Part shown: in pieces, positions 24,001 to 39,000 of the stretch
How positions within the stretch are numbered: the stretch's first letter is position 1
Layout of the letters: every line of letters starts with the position of its first letter
Origin: Rhynochetos jubatus
Lineage: Eukaryota > Chordata > Aves > Eurypygiformes > Rhynochetidae
NCBI GenBank assembly: GCA_027574665.1
Contig: CM050656.1
Location: 5,641,001 to 5,705,000, forward strand
Direction: 5' to 3'
Length of the DNA stretch: 64,000 nt
Program-made: the position numbers and the translations under genes
The notes under the pieces: model-generated
The model's database searches: none
Told to the model about the DNA's origin: nothing
Seen by the model: only the letters and a program-made list of their open reading frames with translations

Positions 24001-27000
24001 GCAACAGCCGTAAGGCACCGATGTCCTGGAGCATGTCGCTGTGACCGGCGTGCCCCTTGGTACCTGGGTTTGGGGAGCATCGCTGGGGCTGGTGCCTGCA
24101 CGAGGGAGCAGAAAAACAAGCGTGTCGGGAAAGGCAGAGCATCTCCTGAGCAGTCTCGCTGTGGCAGCTTTCCTTCGTCATCCATTATTTATTTGATCCT
24201 CTGCAAAACAAATTCGCTCCTCAGCACTGATTCTGATGACGACGCTCGTTTTACAAAAGAGGTAAAAGGAACTGGTTTTGTTCCCGGTCTAAAAGACTTG
24301 AATGAAAAGGTGTGTTTCCCTGCCGCCTTCTCCCGCAGCCCGTCTTGGTGTCAGTGAGATAAATCTGCAGGGTTTTAGGATGATGATGGAAATTTTGGAG
24401 CCTGAAACAGCGAAACGTCAAGCAATGCTCTTCCCTGGCGTCCGGTGCCGTTGATCCCCATCTTCCCGGAACCCATGAGGGTGTTTGCTGTGGGAATCCA
24501 AAGATGCTTGACTGGCCTCATAGCTCACAGCTGGAGGTTTCTCAAGGGATGAGGTGCCCGTGCAAGGAAAAGGGGCTCTGTGGGGTGTGTTCCCTCATGC
24601 GTGCTGTTGGAGAGCAGCTCTGTTTTATGGGCGCGTGAATAAACGTGCGCTTGGGGCTTGGGGCCAGCGGGGTGGTATTTGCAGGGTTGTTGGGGATGTC
24701 CTCAGTCACGCCAGTGGCCGGGCCAGCTCCATTTGACTTGCCCCAAGCAAGCCGGAGCAGTGGGCTGAACGCTGGGCCGGGAAGTTTGGAGGGAGGAGAC
24801 GGCGCGTCGGTGCCGCGTTCGTCAGGATGGAAATAACTGTCAGCCCCATTCAATCTGTCGCCTTGTTCCCGGGGGACAATTGCAAAACAGGATTACTGGT
24901 ACTTAAAAATTCATAGAAAACGTTTCTTATCACAACGTCATAATTGTTATGACTCAGAAGAGTAGAATTGCCATTTTCCTGTGCCTTTTTCCCCCCCCTT
25001 CACTTTTGTTGCATACCGAGTCCCTCGCTGCAGCTGCGGAATCGTCGAAAAAAAACCCAACCCGAACCAGGGCAATGCTTTATTTTATGCTAACTGCTGC
25101 ATTTGACTTGAAAATGATGTCCCACTGGGTCTCGTGGTCAGCGTATTACAGCGTGATGGATGGCTGTCAGAGCGGCGGTGGCTGGCAGATTGCGATGGGT
25201 GGAGGAGAACAGATGCCCGGTGACTTCAGGGGCTTTAGCGGAGCCCGGGACTGGAGACTGGAAAACAAAAGCAGATGGGAGGGCTCTGCTTGGGCTAACT
25301 ATTCTTCTCTGGCCGCGTGTCGGGGAAGAAAGCTCGTCGGGCGGCCGTGTCCCTTCTGTGCCGTTCCTCTGCGCTGAGCTGGGCTGCCTGATGAAGCCAC
25401 GGGTGAGCCCCGCTTGACCTGAGGCCTGAGCCGATGTGCAAACCGCCAGTGCAGATCTCTCAAGGGCAACCTTCCCTCCTCCTAAAAGAACAGCTTGCCT
25501 TCATGGAGTTCATGCTCCACTGACAGTTCCTGTTAACCCTTGGCCCTACTGATGGATCCGAGACGAGACCCAGGCAGGCTCTGGTGGCTGCCCTTCTACG
25601 GGCGGGCGACCACTGGCATGTCTTGTGCTCTGCATCGTGTTTGTTGTTGGAGTTGTGCAAGACCACGTGAATTCGAGCCACTCCGGTGGAAGGAGGAGGA
25701 TCAGCCTTTTCCGCAAGAGCCTGGTGTGAATTAAAGCCCTTTGCAGGCACTATTCTGTGACCCCTGGTCTGCTCCCTGCCTTGTCTCTCCTGCAGACTTT
25801 CCTATGCTTTCTACCCCTGCAAAGGGCTTAGAAAAGATCCTGCCTTGCCCCGTTTCTCCGCTCACATCCGTATTTCCTCATCTTTCATCCCTTTGCTCTC
25901 CTCCCGCCCCTGCAGCCCATCCAAACCTGGGCAGGTGGCTGACCTCTTCCCAGCTGGCGCTTGCCGGGGATTGCAGGGTTAACGGTGAAATTAAATTTCA
26001 CTGCTGTTTTTAAATTAATTGAATCATCAGCGTGGGTAACGGGAAACAGTGGTATCATAATGTATTTGATATGGGTCTTTAAGTCAGCGTTTGCTGCAAA
26101 ATCTAGAGCGCTAGATCTTGGTGGAAGCGATGGTGAACTGATATATTGCGCTTATGGCCACAGTACAGATACTCCTGCTACGTCTTAAAACCTACAGGTC
26201 ATAAAGTTGAGTTGGTTTATGATGCAGTCATTTTCCCTGTGCGCTTCCCACGGCGCTCCTCGATCATACTTGGAAAAACCCTGCGGTCGGTGGGAGCCGG
26301 CTCCTGCCTGGTCCTGCTGGGGAGGCACGGAACATGTATGGAGATGCTCTTTTGGGCGGCAGAGCAGCATCGGGGTTTTGCTCCCAGGACTTTCTGAGGT
26401 TTCATCTGCTGGAAGAAGTGGCGGTAGGGGAGAACATCCCTCTCCCCAAAGAAAACAGTGGAAAGACTTTTACTGATTTGCAGCAGTTTCTAATACTTGG
26501 TGTCCCTGATGTGACTTCAGAACCTGCCTTGGAGAGGCGTAGCTACCCAGGGTGAGGGCCAGCGTCCCCGCACAACATCCCCACTGTGCTGGGGACAGGG
26601 CTGCTGCACAGGCATCGTAGGGGCTCCTCTCAGCCTTTATCTGGTTCAGCGTGGTGGGACAGCATCACTCACAGCGTGGTGCCTCGGGATGGATGGTTCC
26701 CCCTTTGCCAGCGCTAACGGAGAGCTGGTGTTAATTAAAAAGTGGCAAAAAGTAAACTTTCAGCATATGAGTTGCGGAGCTGCTCGCAGGTTTCCACCCG
26801 TGCATGGTTCCTGCATCCCGTCTGGGCAGCCTGGGGCCTCCTCTCGCCGGCTCTTTGCTCCAGAGAGCACGGTTGCGTGGACGCACCCCGAGTGCACCTG
26901 GGCAGCCTACGGCCGCGTTGGCAGCACCGCCTTTCGTGGCCAAAATGAATCCTCATCTCCAAATCTAACTCTGCTTAGCCCAGTTGATACCGCCCAGGCT

Positions 27001-30000
27001 GATGTCGTAGAGCACGAGCACGCTGCAGGAGCGTGGCTGGCTTTGGGAGCAGGGTTTGGGTGGAGGGGGGACACACACCAAAAATCCCTTGGTGCTGAAG
27101 AGCTTGTTCTAGTGCACTAGTTTAGATTTTGTGTGTTGTGATCTCTCTTAAAACAGCACGTGGTGGCGGAAGAACCAAACTTGCTTATTATTTCTGCTAC
27201 TTACGGCTCTAATGAGGTGAGACGTGCCATATGTTGTCCATAGGGAGGGAGCGCTGCAGGTGGGGTGGGGGCTGGCTCAGTGGGTAGATGCTACGTGGAT
27301 GAGCCTCGGACTGCTCCTCCAACTTGGTGAGCCGAAACCCCAGCTGATCCGGCCGTGCCACGGGTGTTGGTGCCCACGTCATGCCACGGAGCCGTCTACC
27401 TGCTGGTGGCATCTTCTGGCTTTTCGTCCGCTCTTGTCTCCTCCAGCTCCCAGCGGGTTTTTCCTACCGTTCCTCCTTCCCTTCTCTTACCCCCAGCAGA
27501 GTTTTGCTCCAAAAGAGAGTTATTTTGGGGCCGCATCCAGGAAAAGCAGCTCTGGCCCCAATCTGAGCAGCCCAGGCTGGCTGCTTGGAGCAGGAGTTTG
27601 AAACTAAAACTTATCACCGTGAGGAAATATTTATTGGTGGGTCTTGAGCTTAATTTGAACAGGGCTCTGCTGTTTAAACAATTGTTGGAGCCATAAACCA
27701 GAAGCCCTTAATTATGGCTAATTATTTTCTGCGATGAATCTATATGCAAGCTCATCAGCATGAGGTCTCTGAAATGCACCAGTTGCGTGTTCAGGCATCA
27801 TCCAGCCTGAATGTCCCTAATAAAATCGGAGGCAGCATTGGCGCTGGTCCGGCTGCCTGCCTGCCTGCCTGTAGTTTCTTTAAATCAGGGGGTCAGGGCA
27901 GGGGGCAGGAGCCCAGAGGCTCCCCGGGCAGGCGGCTGGGGACCTGAGGGCAGGCAGGAGCAAGACGGGAGCTGTTTGGGACATGGACTTTAAACTCTCC
28001 GGCATTTCGGGTTTGTTTAAAAACCAGCTAGGTAAATATTTGTGAAGCGGTTGGGATCCGGCTGCGGGGTCGGGCGGTGTTGCTGCGACTGGGTAGGCTG
28101 GTCTCCGGCCTCCCACGGACCCCATCCTTCCCACGGCAGGAGACATGTCCATCCTCAGCCCTGTCACGGAGATGGCAGAGGCAATGTTGGGCATCATCAG
28201 ATGAGTCTCATTTCCCTTGGGTTTGGGGTAAAAATGGGGGCCTAGAGGTCTGTCACCGGGAGTCTACCAGTGGTGGGATATATTTAGGACAAGTGTCCCG
28301 GTGAGGCTGCGCTGTGCATCCCAGGGACATCCCTCTGTGCCACCCGGGGCACTTTTTGGGGTTGGTAGTGGCCTCGTCTCCCAAACCTTGAGCTCCTGCG
28401 CACCCCTCTGGGAGGGCGGGGGGCTGCTGGGGGTCCACGGCACATGCTGGGGCGGGTAGGACCTTGCAGCAATGTGGCTTGGGAGGATGGCGTGACAAGG
28501 GTGGCAGGGTGAGAGGATGGCAGGGCAAGGATGGTGTGACAAGGATGGCAGGGCGGGAGGATGGCACAGCGCGGGGGAGCGGTCCAGGCTGCCTGCACAC
28601 AGCAGCTGTCAGCGCTGCTGCCTGCGCTCGCCCGGCCCCAGCCTCTTCCTCGTGGCACAGATGGTTTTAACACTTTCCTGGGCCTTTTTTTTTTTCTATA
28701 ATTAACTCTTGTTTGCAAGTGGGAAGACACTTCTTTCCTTTTGGCAGAGCCATCAAGCTCTCCTCGGCGGTGCGCTTTTTTAAAGCCCTCGCGCATCTAT
28801 CCCCCAACCGCAGTCTGTTGTTTTTACCAGGCTCTTTTATGGCTCTGGGCTGCCTCCCCCTTTTTTTCTCCCCCCTTTGCTCTTGCCTGGAGGTGAAATC
28901 CGCAGGGATTGCAGGCAGAGGAGGAGGCCCCAGCTCTGAGAGGGGAGTTAACGAATCTGGCCAAAGCAATACAAAAGCTAGTGCCTGGGGTGGGGGAAGA
29001 TGGAGAGGGGGCCCTTCCCTGCACCAGGAGCCTTTGGAAACCCCCCCACCCCGGCTTTGTGTGGCTTAGTGGGGTGCTGCCCGCACAAAAGCCCCTCGTC
29101 TCTGATGTTGGTTCCATGCCGCGGCTGGGAAGAGTTTTCCCAGGAGGGGCTGTCGCTCACCGAAGTTCTGGTGGGTGCGAGGGGCTGCTGCGGTGGGTGC
29201 TTCATCCCAACAGCTCAGGAGGAGGGAGACAGGGCTGCTGACGGCTCGGGGGTCTGCAGGGTGCCCCAGGAGGGGTGGGCAGGGGACGGGTGTCATCGCC
29301 AGAGTGTGTAGGGCTCCTTTCCAGCCTGTATCAAGGCTTAGAATCTCTTGAGTGCAGCGGGGCATCCTCTGCCTTCTGGGGAGCTTGGGGTCTGTCCACA
29401 GCTCCCCATGAGGTTTGGGGGTGTTTTGCTCCCTGGGAAGTGAGAGGCAGCGGCTGTCAGAGCTGGGAGGTTGTGGGATGCTCAGCTTTGGAGACCAAGG
29501 AGGGTTCGCCACGAGGATGGGACCATGACCTGGCGCCTGTGGGCATGTCACCGGTGGAGAGGAGGGTGCCATCGGGCCGAGCAGCCAGGTGTGCTGGGGC
29601 TGGCAGGAGCCCTGCATCGGAGTGCTGGGAGCGGAGGAGCTGCTCTTACCTGTGGATATCAAATGGTGGATGGGAAAAAAAAAAAAAAAAGCCCATCAGG
29701 AAGTTTCCGTCAGCAGTTCATGGCCATGACCACCGTGCCCGTCCCCTCCCGCCTCTCACTGGGCCTGTCCATCCTTCGGACTCTGCCCACCCACACGGTA
29801 ACCAGGTTTTCCCCAGCGCTGCCAGTCTAAACAAGACCTTCAGTGATGCTCTCCCCGCCTCTGCTGTCTGAAAGCCTGGGGCTAATTTTTTGGGTTGTTT
29901 TTTTTTTTTTCCCCCTCAGTCTCAAAACTTTAGGTTTTCCTGCCTCACGTTCCAGTTTATTGCTGGGGCGGGGGCCAGGGTTCTGCATGCTGGTTTTATA

Positions 30001-33000
30001 AGGTCCCTCCAGAGCCAGCTTCAAAAAGCTCCCAGTTCATAAATGGGGGTTTTGTATATTAACCTCCTTATTTGGATGGGGAGAGGTGCTCTTAGAAGTG
30101 AAATAATTAATGTTTTGTAAGCTTTAAGGGTAACATAGCTTGGAGTTTTGTCTAACCAAACCACTCTGTAAGCATGAAAAAAGTGGCTATTTTAAAAAAA
30201 AACATATTTTAATCAGAAATCCTCCCCTGGCCCCGTGTGCACCTTGCTCCTTGCGTTACACCACTCTGCAGGGAATCCCAGGTAGGGTTTAGAGAGAAAA
30301 AGCAGGGCTAGAGGTGAACTTGTACCAACTCTGCCCCTGCATGGAGCTATACGATGAATTCCTCCACCCCATCCCATGGATACGTACCTTGTCTCCTCCT
30401 CCACAACATGCTGAAATGGTTAAAATGCTTTGGAAATGAAACTCTTCCCACTCACCCTCCTCCCAAAAAAATCCTCAGCCTACCAGGGAAGATCTGCACC
30501 CCTTCCAAGCTGGTTTAGCCCCTGGCTTGTGCCGGCTGTGGAGAAAACCACTGGCTCTTGGAAGAGCGCTGAATTACACGCTGGCTTACGTCAGATTTAC
30601 TCCCCTTGTCCTTTGCTCTAGCTGCTCTATTAATTTTCAAATGCCTCAAACAATTACCAGACCTGGGAAACAGCATTTTTGGGGGTCAGCACCCACAAAT
30701 AACTGCAAAAACCCCTGTTGTTAAAAAGATGGGGGAGGAGAACGGACACAGGGGTTGCTCTCACCTGGGTTTAAAGTGTGTTTTGGTGTGAATTCTGATC
30801 AGAAGCCGTGTGCGTGCAGCGTTTGGGAGCATCTCCTGGGAGGCTGCAGGGAAGGCTCGCACCCTTTCCCCACTCATATGTCCTTTAGAGGTCCCGAGCA
30901 CTGCTGCCGGGGGGACACGGGGTGCAGTGGGGCGGCAGCGGCTGCTTCCCGGCGACAGGTTTGGGATGTGAGAGCTCCATATGGCTGGAAGGGATTAGCC
31001 TGGAGGATTAGATGAGCAGAGAGGAGGGGAAAGTTGCTGCAATCCCCCTCCCTTCCCCAAAAACCTTCATCTCTGACCCTCACAAGATGTGCAGGCATGA
31101 TTTCTGGGGATGGTTAGCACCGCTTTGGTTTTGGCTGTGCCTGCAGAGCAGCGGGCAGATCCCTGTGCTGCCAGGGAGCAATGACCATGGCCCAGGGTGT
31201 GATCCAAGCTGCTTGCATTCATGGGAATTTGTGGTGGCTTTTCTCCGTGCGCGCCAGCGAGCACATCACTCGCAAAACCCGTCTTGCGTGGGACAGGGGT
31301 TTCCCAACAGCTTTCCTTGTGCCGTCCCGGTGTTGCCATCCCACCAAAGGGTTGGGTTGGCTCTTGGAGTGCAACCGCAGCATCGCCAAGGACTTCCAAG
31401 CCTATACGTGCTTCTTGGGATGCATCAAGGGTACAGAAACCTGGTGGGATCGTCATGGCAATGATCCCAGGAGGGTGGGTGTTATAGGTTGGGTGCTATA
31501 GAATGGGTCCTATAGGATGGGTAGTATTTGGCTGATAAAAGCTCATTGCTACTGAATACAGGAGTCCTCAAAACTGGCAGTAAGTCACTCAGTCCTGGTT
31601 AATTTAGGGCTCTGATGGGCTACCCTGGGTCTGGCCGCAGCCGTGCCGGCTGCTCCCGTGCAAAGTCCACCACCTTCCTCCCCATCTGCCTCGCCGGGGT
31701 TTATACGAGGTGCTGGACTTTGTACCTACCCAGCAAGTCACAGCCCATTTTTATAAGTCAGCTGCCACCTTCGCCTCAGTTTAAGGCGTTTCCATCGCTC
31801 CATCAGCGTATTTCAGTGAAGATGCTGTGCAGAGAAGATGCTCCAAAGCATCTTCAAACATCAGCAAAGCCACTTTTACTAAAAACCAGTCATTTTCTAA
31901 AAAAATCAACTTGCTGCTTTGTTGATTTGATTTTTTTTTTTTAAATATTAATACAGCTTTTAAATTTTTTTTTCTTAATGGCTTGTTGTGGAATAACTTT
32001 ACTCTTCGCAGATCAGCACGTACATCCATCAGGGGCCGCTGCGAGCGAGGACGGACGCTCGTCCGCCTCCGTAGGTACACAAAACCTGTTTGAACGCCTG
32101 CAAAAGGTTACGGCAGCGCTTTTAAGCGTTCAGACGGGCTTTTGTGTTATTACACGAAGATGGTGGCCGTCAGCATCTTCTCAGGGCCAGGCAGATGGTG
32201 TTCACCTGCTCCGGACCAACTTCTTTTCGCCCTTTGCCTTTGGTGTCGGGGAATAATACCGGGGCAGCTGCTAGCAGTAAAATAGGCTTAAGCAAATGGG
32301 ATATTTTGGCATTCAAGTGCATGACAAGAATGGGAGTATTTGCATTAATTCCCTCCTCTCTTTCTCCATGGTAGGAGATGATGGAGAAAACAGGGATGTT
32401 TTCCCGCGGGGCAGAGCCAGGTCCTGGTCTTCTCTGGCTGGACCGGGGAGGGAGGAAGCGCTGGATGCTGTGCTGGGATGTTGGTGCTCCATCCCGCAGC
32501 CCAAACAATGGAAATGGGTGTTTTTCCGGAGAGAACACTGTGTTTTTCCCAAACTCACGTCTTGAACCGGGTAGCTGCAACACAAGGTGGCAAAAAAAAC
32601 CCTCAAAAATACCCCCCCCCCCCCCCTTTCTAATCTGCACCCATCTTTAATGGGGAAATATCTTTAATGGGGAAATTGCTGCCGGGCGCTGGATGCCTTC
32701 GGGGCGTTCTGCGGTGCGCCGGCTAGCCGATGGGATTGGCAATATCCTCGTTAGTAAATCCTTCGGACAAGTTAAAACGGTGTTTTTTTTCAAACGCACG
32801 TGGTGCAGTGGCGTGGCGTTTTTCTAAAGCCGTGGCTTATATGTAATTTTTGGTTTTTAATAGATTACTGATTTAAATCTAGCTTTTCTTATGACCAATT
32901 CCAAAATTCGTTTGGCGATTTCAGTCAGGAAGAAGGCAGAGGAGCGGTGATTTGTACAGGCGCTGGGAAGCATAAGTGGGACTCCCAACCCCAGCCGCCT

Positions 33001-36000
33001 CCCTTGCACCTCATCGCCAAATTATTACCCTTCTTTCTGAGAAGGAGGCAGTATTTTTCCTTAACCTGGGCTTTTCAAAGACTGTTAGAGGAGAGGACTT
33101 GGTTTCGACCGCGGTGCTCGAGGCAGGGATGGAAGGCGAGCTGGTGCACGTACCAGCAAGCATCCAGCCGCGCAACCCCGAGTAATTACACACCGACGGC
33201 AGCGGTGGGAAGCGAGGGGCATCACGGGGAGTAAACTCCCATCCGTTTTAACCATCACAACTTTGCGGAAAACTGTGGCAAATGACCTTTCCTAGCAGCT
33301 TTTCTTGCTGGGGCTGTTTCCTTTTTGATTTGAAAAATAATAATAAGTTTAAAAATCTGAAATTAATCTGTAAGCTTTGCATAAAACTCGGTTAGGTACA
33401 TCAGGAGCAAATCCGAGGGGAACCCCCAAGTGTCCGGTGCAGGAGAAAATACGGGTCACTGGTGCGAGGAGCCGCACGGGTGGCCCTCGTTAGAGCCGAG
33501 CATCCTGCGCTGATAGATGAGCAGTAGATTAATAGTCCTAAGCAATTGCATTATCTAATGAAAATTTTATATAATTATTTTATATAACTTTTTTGGCAGG
33601 TGGACCCTGAAATGGATGGTATTGATTGCTGGAAAAGAGCCTGGCCTGTCTATTGCTGGAATTATTAGAGGAGAATTGATAGTAATTAATACCTGTGTAT
33701 TTACAGCATTTTCCAGGCTGCTAATTGCACGAGATCTATTTGAGTGTTTGGCAGCGGGGAGGGTTCTTACACCGGTTTTAGGGTGTAGGCTGGACGTGAG
33801 TCTTATGCCAGCGGTGGGAGAGCTGGGACCCTCGGCTTCACTGTCGCTACACGCTGGGGGTGGGGGGACTCAGGGGTGCCCATGGCAAAGCATCCCTGAA
33901 TACCAGGGATGGGGTGCATCCGTGCACCCGACCGCACGGCGGGGAGCACCGAATCCCACTGCTCTGCAGGAAGCACTTCCAGCAAGCCCGGCTAACTTCC
34001 CAGAAGTTTCCCTTTGTAAACCTTTCCGTACACACGCGCGTGCAAAACCAAGCCTGATTGCATTTAGCCTGGTTTACGCCACCCGTGCTTCTCCCCCCAG
34101 CTTCTTCTTCCCACCCCCCCCACCCCCCTTTAATTCGGTTGCCGTGAAATTTTTGCAGCCCTGCCAAGTTATTTCCTTGGGATATATTTAGAGAAAGCCA
34201 GCTCAGCAGCGTGCGCTGGGTGTTTGCGTAAGGATGTTTGTAAATGTGAGCAGGAACGCTGTCGGGCTGGCGGAGCAGATGTCCCCGAGATGCTACCCAG
34301 AGCCTTATTTACAAACTTGTAAATGACTGAAGGGGTTTCCTTCCCGGGGATAAGGGGGACGCGCGACTTAAGAGATTAAAATCCTATTGTTTCATGGCCG
34401 GAGCTGCTGTCTCAGATTATCCTTTACATGGGGGGGGGGGGGGGGGGGGGGGGGAATAAAAAAAAAAGGCAAAAAAAGCCCTGTATTAGCTTGAAACACC
34501 ATTCAACTGTTGTGCCTTTGTTGGTTTTTTGTTTGAAAGCTCAAGGAAAATGCAGGGCTGGAGGTTGTTTCTTTCTTTTTCAAGGAGGAGGGGAAAGAAG
34601 TGTCTGAGCGTGGCTGTTCCCGGCCGGGGTGTACGCTGGTGCTTTGTGTGCTGGGGCTTCCCGTGCCGGCTCCTCGCAGGTGACGTATTTATAATAAGCA
34701 CAAAAAGCTTGTGCTATCCTAGAAGTATAATTAAGCTGAACTTGTGTGCACGGCTTGGTGTCCCACGGGAGCGCGGTGATGGCGTTTGGGCTGTATGGTG
34801 ACGCTGCTACAACCCCGTTTATTCTATTTATTTTTATATGTTCCTTTTGCCAATACACAAAGCTTCATCCCAATCTCCTTTAACCTTCTCTTACCCTAAA
34901 GTCAACCAAAACCAGTTTATTTTTCTTCCCGGAGCATCCAGCCAAATGGCTTGGACAGGAGGAACCAGGATGATCTCTGGTGTACCCCATCTGGGGAACA
35001 CAGCGTGCCCCACAGACACCCTGAGCCCACCCGAGAGGCTCTGCAAGCGCTGTGTTTTTGAAGTGGGTGCCTGCCACCCACACGTGGCATCAGCTGCAGC
35101 GGGCTGGTGTTTTATTTATTTTCGTGCGCGTTGATGCAGCGCAGACGCTGGCGCCGACCCGCCGAGGGGACCAATGCAGGAGAGCATCTGAGGGCTGGGT
35201 TCGGAGGAAGCGGTTGGCGTGCCGTCCTCCCCCGGCGTTAATCGGGTTACTGCGAGGTGTGGGAGGGTTCTATTATTAAATTTAAAACCTGGCTGTATAA
35301 GATGAAGGCAGCTTTAATGAGATGAAAAGGCTTAACTGGAGTCCAATTAAATTCTGTATTACCTGTTTACGCAGCCTGCTTAAGTCCCGACCTGCACGCT
35401 GATTTCTTCTTTGGGCTCCAAAGCTTGTGCTCTAGGCAAAAACATAAAATCAAAGGAGACAGATAGATACCAGATCACCAACGTGTCCCGAGCATCCCCG
35501 CGCGCCCATGCTGGAGGCAGCTGCCCTCGAGTGCCTTGTGCTGCTCCTGCCGTAGCTGTGAGGTGTGAAATGTGGCTGTAATCCTCCGGTCCGCTCTTCT
35601 GGAGAGGAAAGCGAGGGCAAAACCATCTTGAACCGAGAGAGCAGATGTCCAGCCATCCGTAGTTTGGTTTTAGGTCTGTGCCATGAAGGTATTTTTGCTC
35701 CCCCCATGTCTCTGCCAGGTTGGTGGAGGCTGGGGCTGGCAGAGCGGATGGTGCTGGTGGTGCTTCCCACGGGGTGAGCATCCTCGCTGCTGCCTGCCAG
35801 CACCTTGCACCACTGTTCAGGGGCTTATTATTAAAAAATTGGGTGTTTGGTGAAAGGCAGATGCAGGATGCTGGGGTGATGTGTGCAGTGGCCTGTGCTA
35901 CCCAGAGCGTGCGGTGGGGACACTGGCTGACGTTTAACAGCAGGCTGAAGACCGCCGACGCGAACCTGGTTTTCATAGTTGATGGAAGCCATTGCTTGCG

Positions 36001-39000
36001 TTGGGAAGCGTGGAGGTCTGGGACTGGGGGGGGCAAGCTGGGGCTCGGCTGCTGCCCAGGTTTACACCACCAGGGTGTAAATCAGGTTCACCATGATTCT
36101 GGGAGCCTTGCAGGACGGGATGCCTCAGGGTGCAGCACCTTAGCCCACCTTTGAGATGCTCTTGGAGACGGCTTAGGCTTGTCTAGTGATGGGGATGGGG
36201 AGGAAGGACCCCATTGTAGCATCCTGAGAGCTCCCCAACTTCCCAGACCTTCCTTCCGTGGGTACTCCCTTCTATTACCGGGGGTACCTGGGGGCAGCGA
36301 TGTGCTGTGATTTCAGCTCACCAGCTCTGTGCTGGCTCTCCTGGTTTTTAAATTCGACCCCTGAAACCCTCTCGGCCTCAGTGGTGCCTCTCGGGTGAGT
36401 GTGCCGCAGGGCGGGGGACAGGAAACGGCTCACCGCACCCTGCTCCCGGCAAACCATCACGCCTAGCAAAGCCCTCAACTCTGCCTTAAAGAAAGTAAAT
36501 AAATACAAGCACCGGTTGGCAGCTACTCCCAGGGCAGTGGGATGAGCGGAGGTGAGTTGTGTTCCTGGCTCAGCCGGCCTGGGAAAGCAAAATTTGAGTG
36601 ACACCGAAATGCTGGCGGGGCAGCTCGGGCTGCTCCGGGGAGCTGCTCGGTGCAGCTGTGCTGGTGGCTCTCCCTGCCGCTCTTAAACATGATTAATACA
36701 GCGGGATAACCTGGTTTCTTCCTAAGGATTAGAAAACAAGATGGTTTTAATAGCCCTTTTACATCCTACATAGATTTTAGCTGAAAAGCCTAGCTGGTTT
36801 GGCAGCTCATCTTGTCTTTTTCTTTTCTCCCCCCTGTTTTTTCCCCATAACCTGATGCCAGTGGTCCTGTGTGAGCAGGCTCCTACCGATAATTCAAGTG
36901 TCCAGCTCCTGGCTGTGCTGTTTTGTCCAATTTCCATTGCCTCCTGACCTCCGTCCTTCTTTATTTGCAAAGCTGTACTCGCAGGCAGCAGTAATAAATC
37001 AATTAATGACTCTGATGAATCGTTTAATGGCTGACAAAATAACACTACAGTCAACAGCTTGGATCTCTACAGCAGTACCAGAAGATGCTGGTTGACTCAG
37101 GGTAGGGAGACGAAACAGAGACTGTTAGCTCAATTAGTGCAATTAGTGTGCGATTTAAAGGCTTAGACGGCATCTGCTGGCGTACCGAGCCGGTGTGTTA
37201 ACTGAGAGCTTCGGTTTGGAAGCGAAACACGGCAATCCAGATTGTCATTGCTCTGCTGGCATCCACCAAAAAGGGGAAAAAATCCAATGTATGTGGGGAG
37301 GAGGGAAAAAAATGTACGTGTGTATATAGCTATATATGCGTGCCCCAGGATCCGCAGTTTATTTCCAGCGTGGAGCAAATTTACCATCTAATGAACGGCA
37401 AACGAGCCGGCACGCTGGCTGTGCCGGGGCTGTCCGTGCTCATCTCCAGCAGTGCTCTCCACGCTTTGTGGAAGGAAATTTGGGGCCAATGGGGACCTTG
37501 GTGTGGCTGGACCAGCTTAGCATCAGCTTGGACGTGCGGGCACGGGGGGCTTCGTGCTCCCACACCGCGCTGGCACTGCCCGTCTGCTGGCTTCGTGGCA
37601 TCTCCACCTTGCCTGTACCTGCACCTGGGAGGTTGGGGTTTTTTAGATATTCATCCGGTGATATTGGCAGGGAAACTCCAGCCAAAATCTCCAGTGTCCC
37701 TAGAAAGAAGTTTCTGAGCCTAAATGGTGAAAATAAGCCAGGTGGAGGGGAGCTGGTAGGGCGAAATTCCTGGTTTTCTGGAAATGAGTGTTGGAAAGCC
37801 CTTGGGGCTTGGGTGCTGACCCTCGGGGTTTGATTCCTCGCCTTTAGAGTTTGGGATATTTGTTCCTACTCTCTTTTTTTCCCCCTTTTTCTTTCTTCTG
37901 TGGCGCATCCCAAGGGTTTTGTAGAGCTGCTCTGGCCGTGGCTACGCTCCCATTGCTTCAACAGGGCTAAAGGTGCCTCAGTGTTTACCTTTGTGGTGGT
38001 GATGGGGAGGGGAATTAAAAAAAAAAAAGAAATGTCACTTCGCAGCCTTGTAAATCATTCATCAAGGGCTGACCAATTTGGCTCCTATCCTACAATATGC
38101 TCAGGGCACTTGCGGGTTTTTAATTACCGAGTTCTGCCAAGCGCCACATGTGCGAGGAACTTTAAATCCCCGTTTACGCCGCGAAGGCATAGGTGAGGTG
38201 TCGGGGTGTTTAACTCAGAAAAATACTCTGTGGTTTTGTGGAAAAAAGGGCATTTGCTTCCAGGTTTTTGTTGGCTGCTTTGCCCTCCTCCCTCCGCTCC
38301 CTGTTACAGAGGGAAGGAGGAGGGCAGCGTGCTTTTTCCCCTTGGATCCCCAAATAGATGTCTGTCCTCACTCTCCACTGTTTTGGGATCCATTTCGCTT
38401 TGGGAGATTCCCCCAGCGAAGGATTATGGTGTGCTGGAAATCTCTTGAAACCATAAAATATCACCTTGGCAGCTTTATTGCAGCGCTCGCCGCCTTGGGA
38501 GAGAAGCATTTTGCGTGATAGAGGGTTTAATAAAGGAAATTCCAAATGGGCTCGCTGCAGTTTGGGGCTCGGTCTTATATATTTTTGCATTAAGAACCGT
38601 CATCTGCTTTGCAGAGAAACTGCAATATGTTCATGGCCTTGGATTAAGATTTGGTTTTACTTTTATAGTTGACCCACTTGGGGGGGAACGGAGGGAGGGG
38701 GAGAACTGGGTTCACTCCCTCTCCCGTCTATTTTTGCTGCCGTCTGATGTATAAAAAGAGCCTGGAACGGGCAGGCTTATTTTCCCTGCCAGGACTTTTT
38801 TATTAACTGTAAAAACACTCAGATCTGGCCTTCGCTGCTGATGTGGGGAAGGCTGCTCGGGATGCCTCTTCAGGGGCACGCGGGGAGCGTGGCATGGGCT
38901 GTTTTGCATGGGGTCTCTTTTCAGGGAATCGCTTGTGCTGTTGTCTCGAGCACTTGCAGCTCCGAGATGCTGGGGTGGGTGGTCCTGGCCTTCATCCCGT

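Noticed and set aside
24949-25377. 142-codon + strand frame in intron 4
   Set aside because: The N-terminus looks like a weak signal peptide, but there is no domain, the composition is not coding-like and no splice context or conservation is visible.
36871-37095. 74-codon frame overlapping an AT-rich island
   Set aside because: The residues show no domain. The DNA is better explained as a non-coding element.
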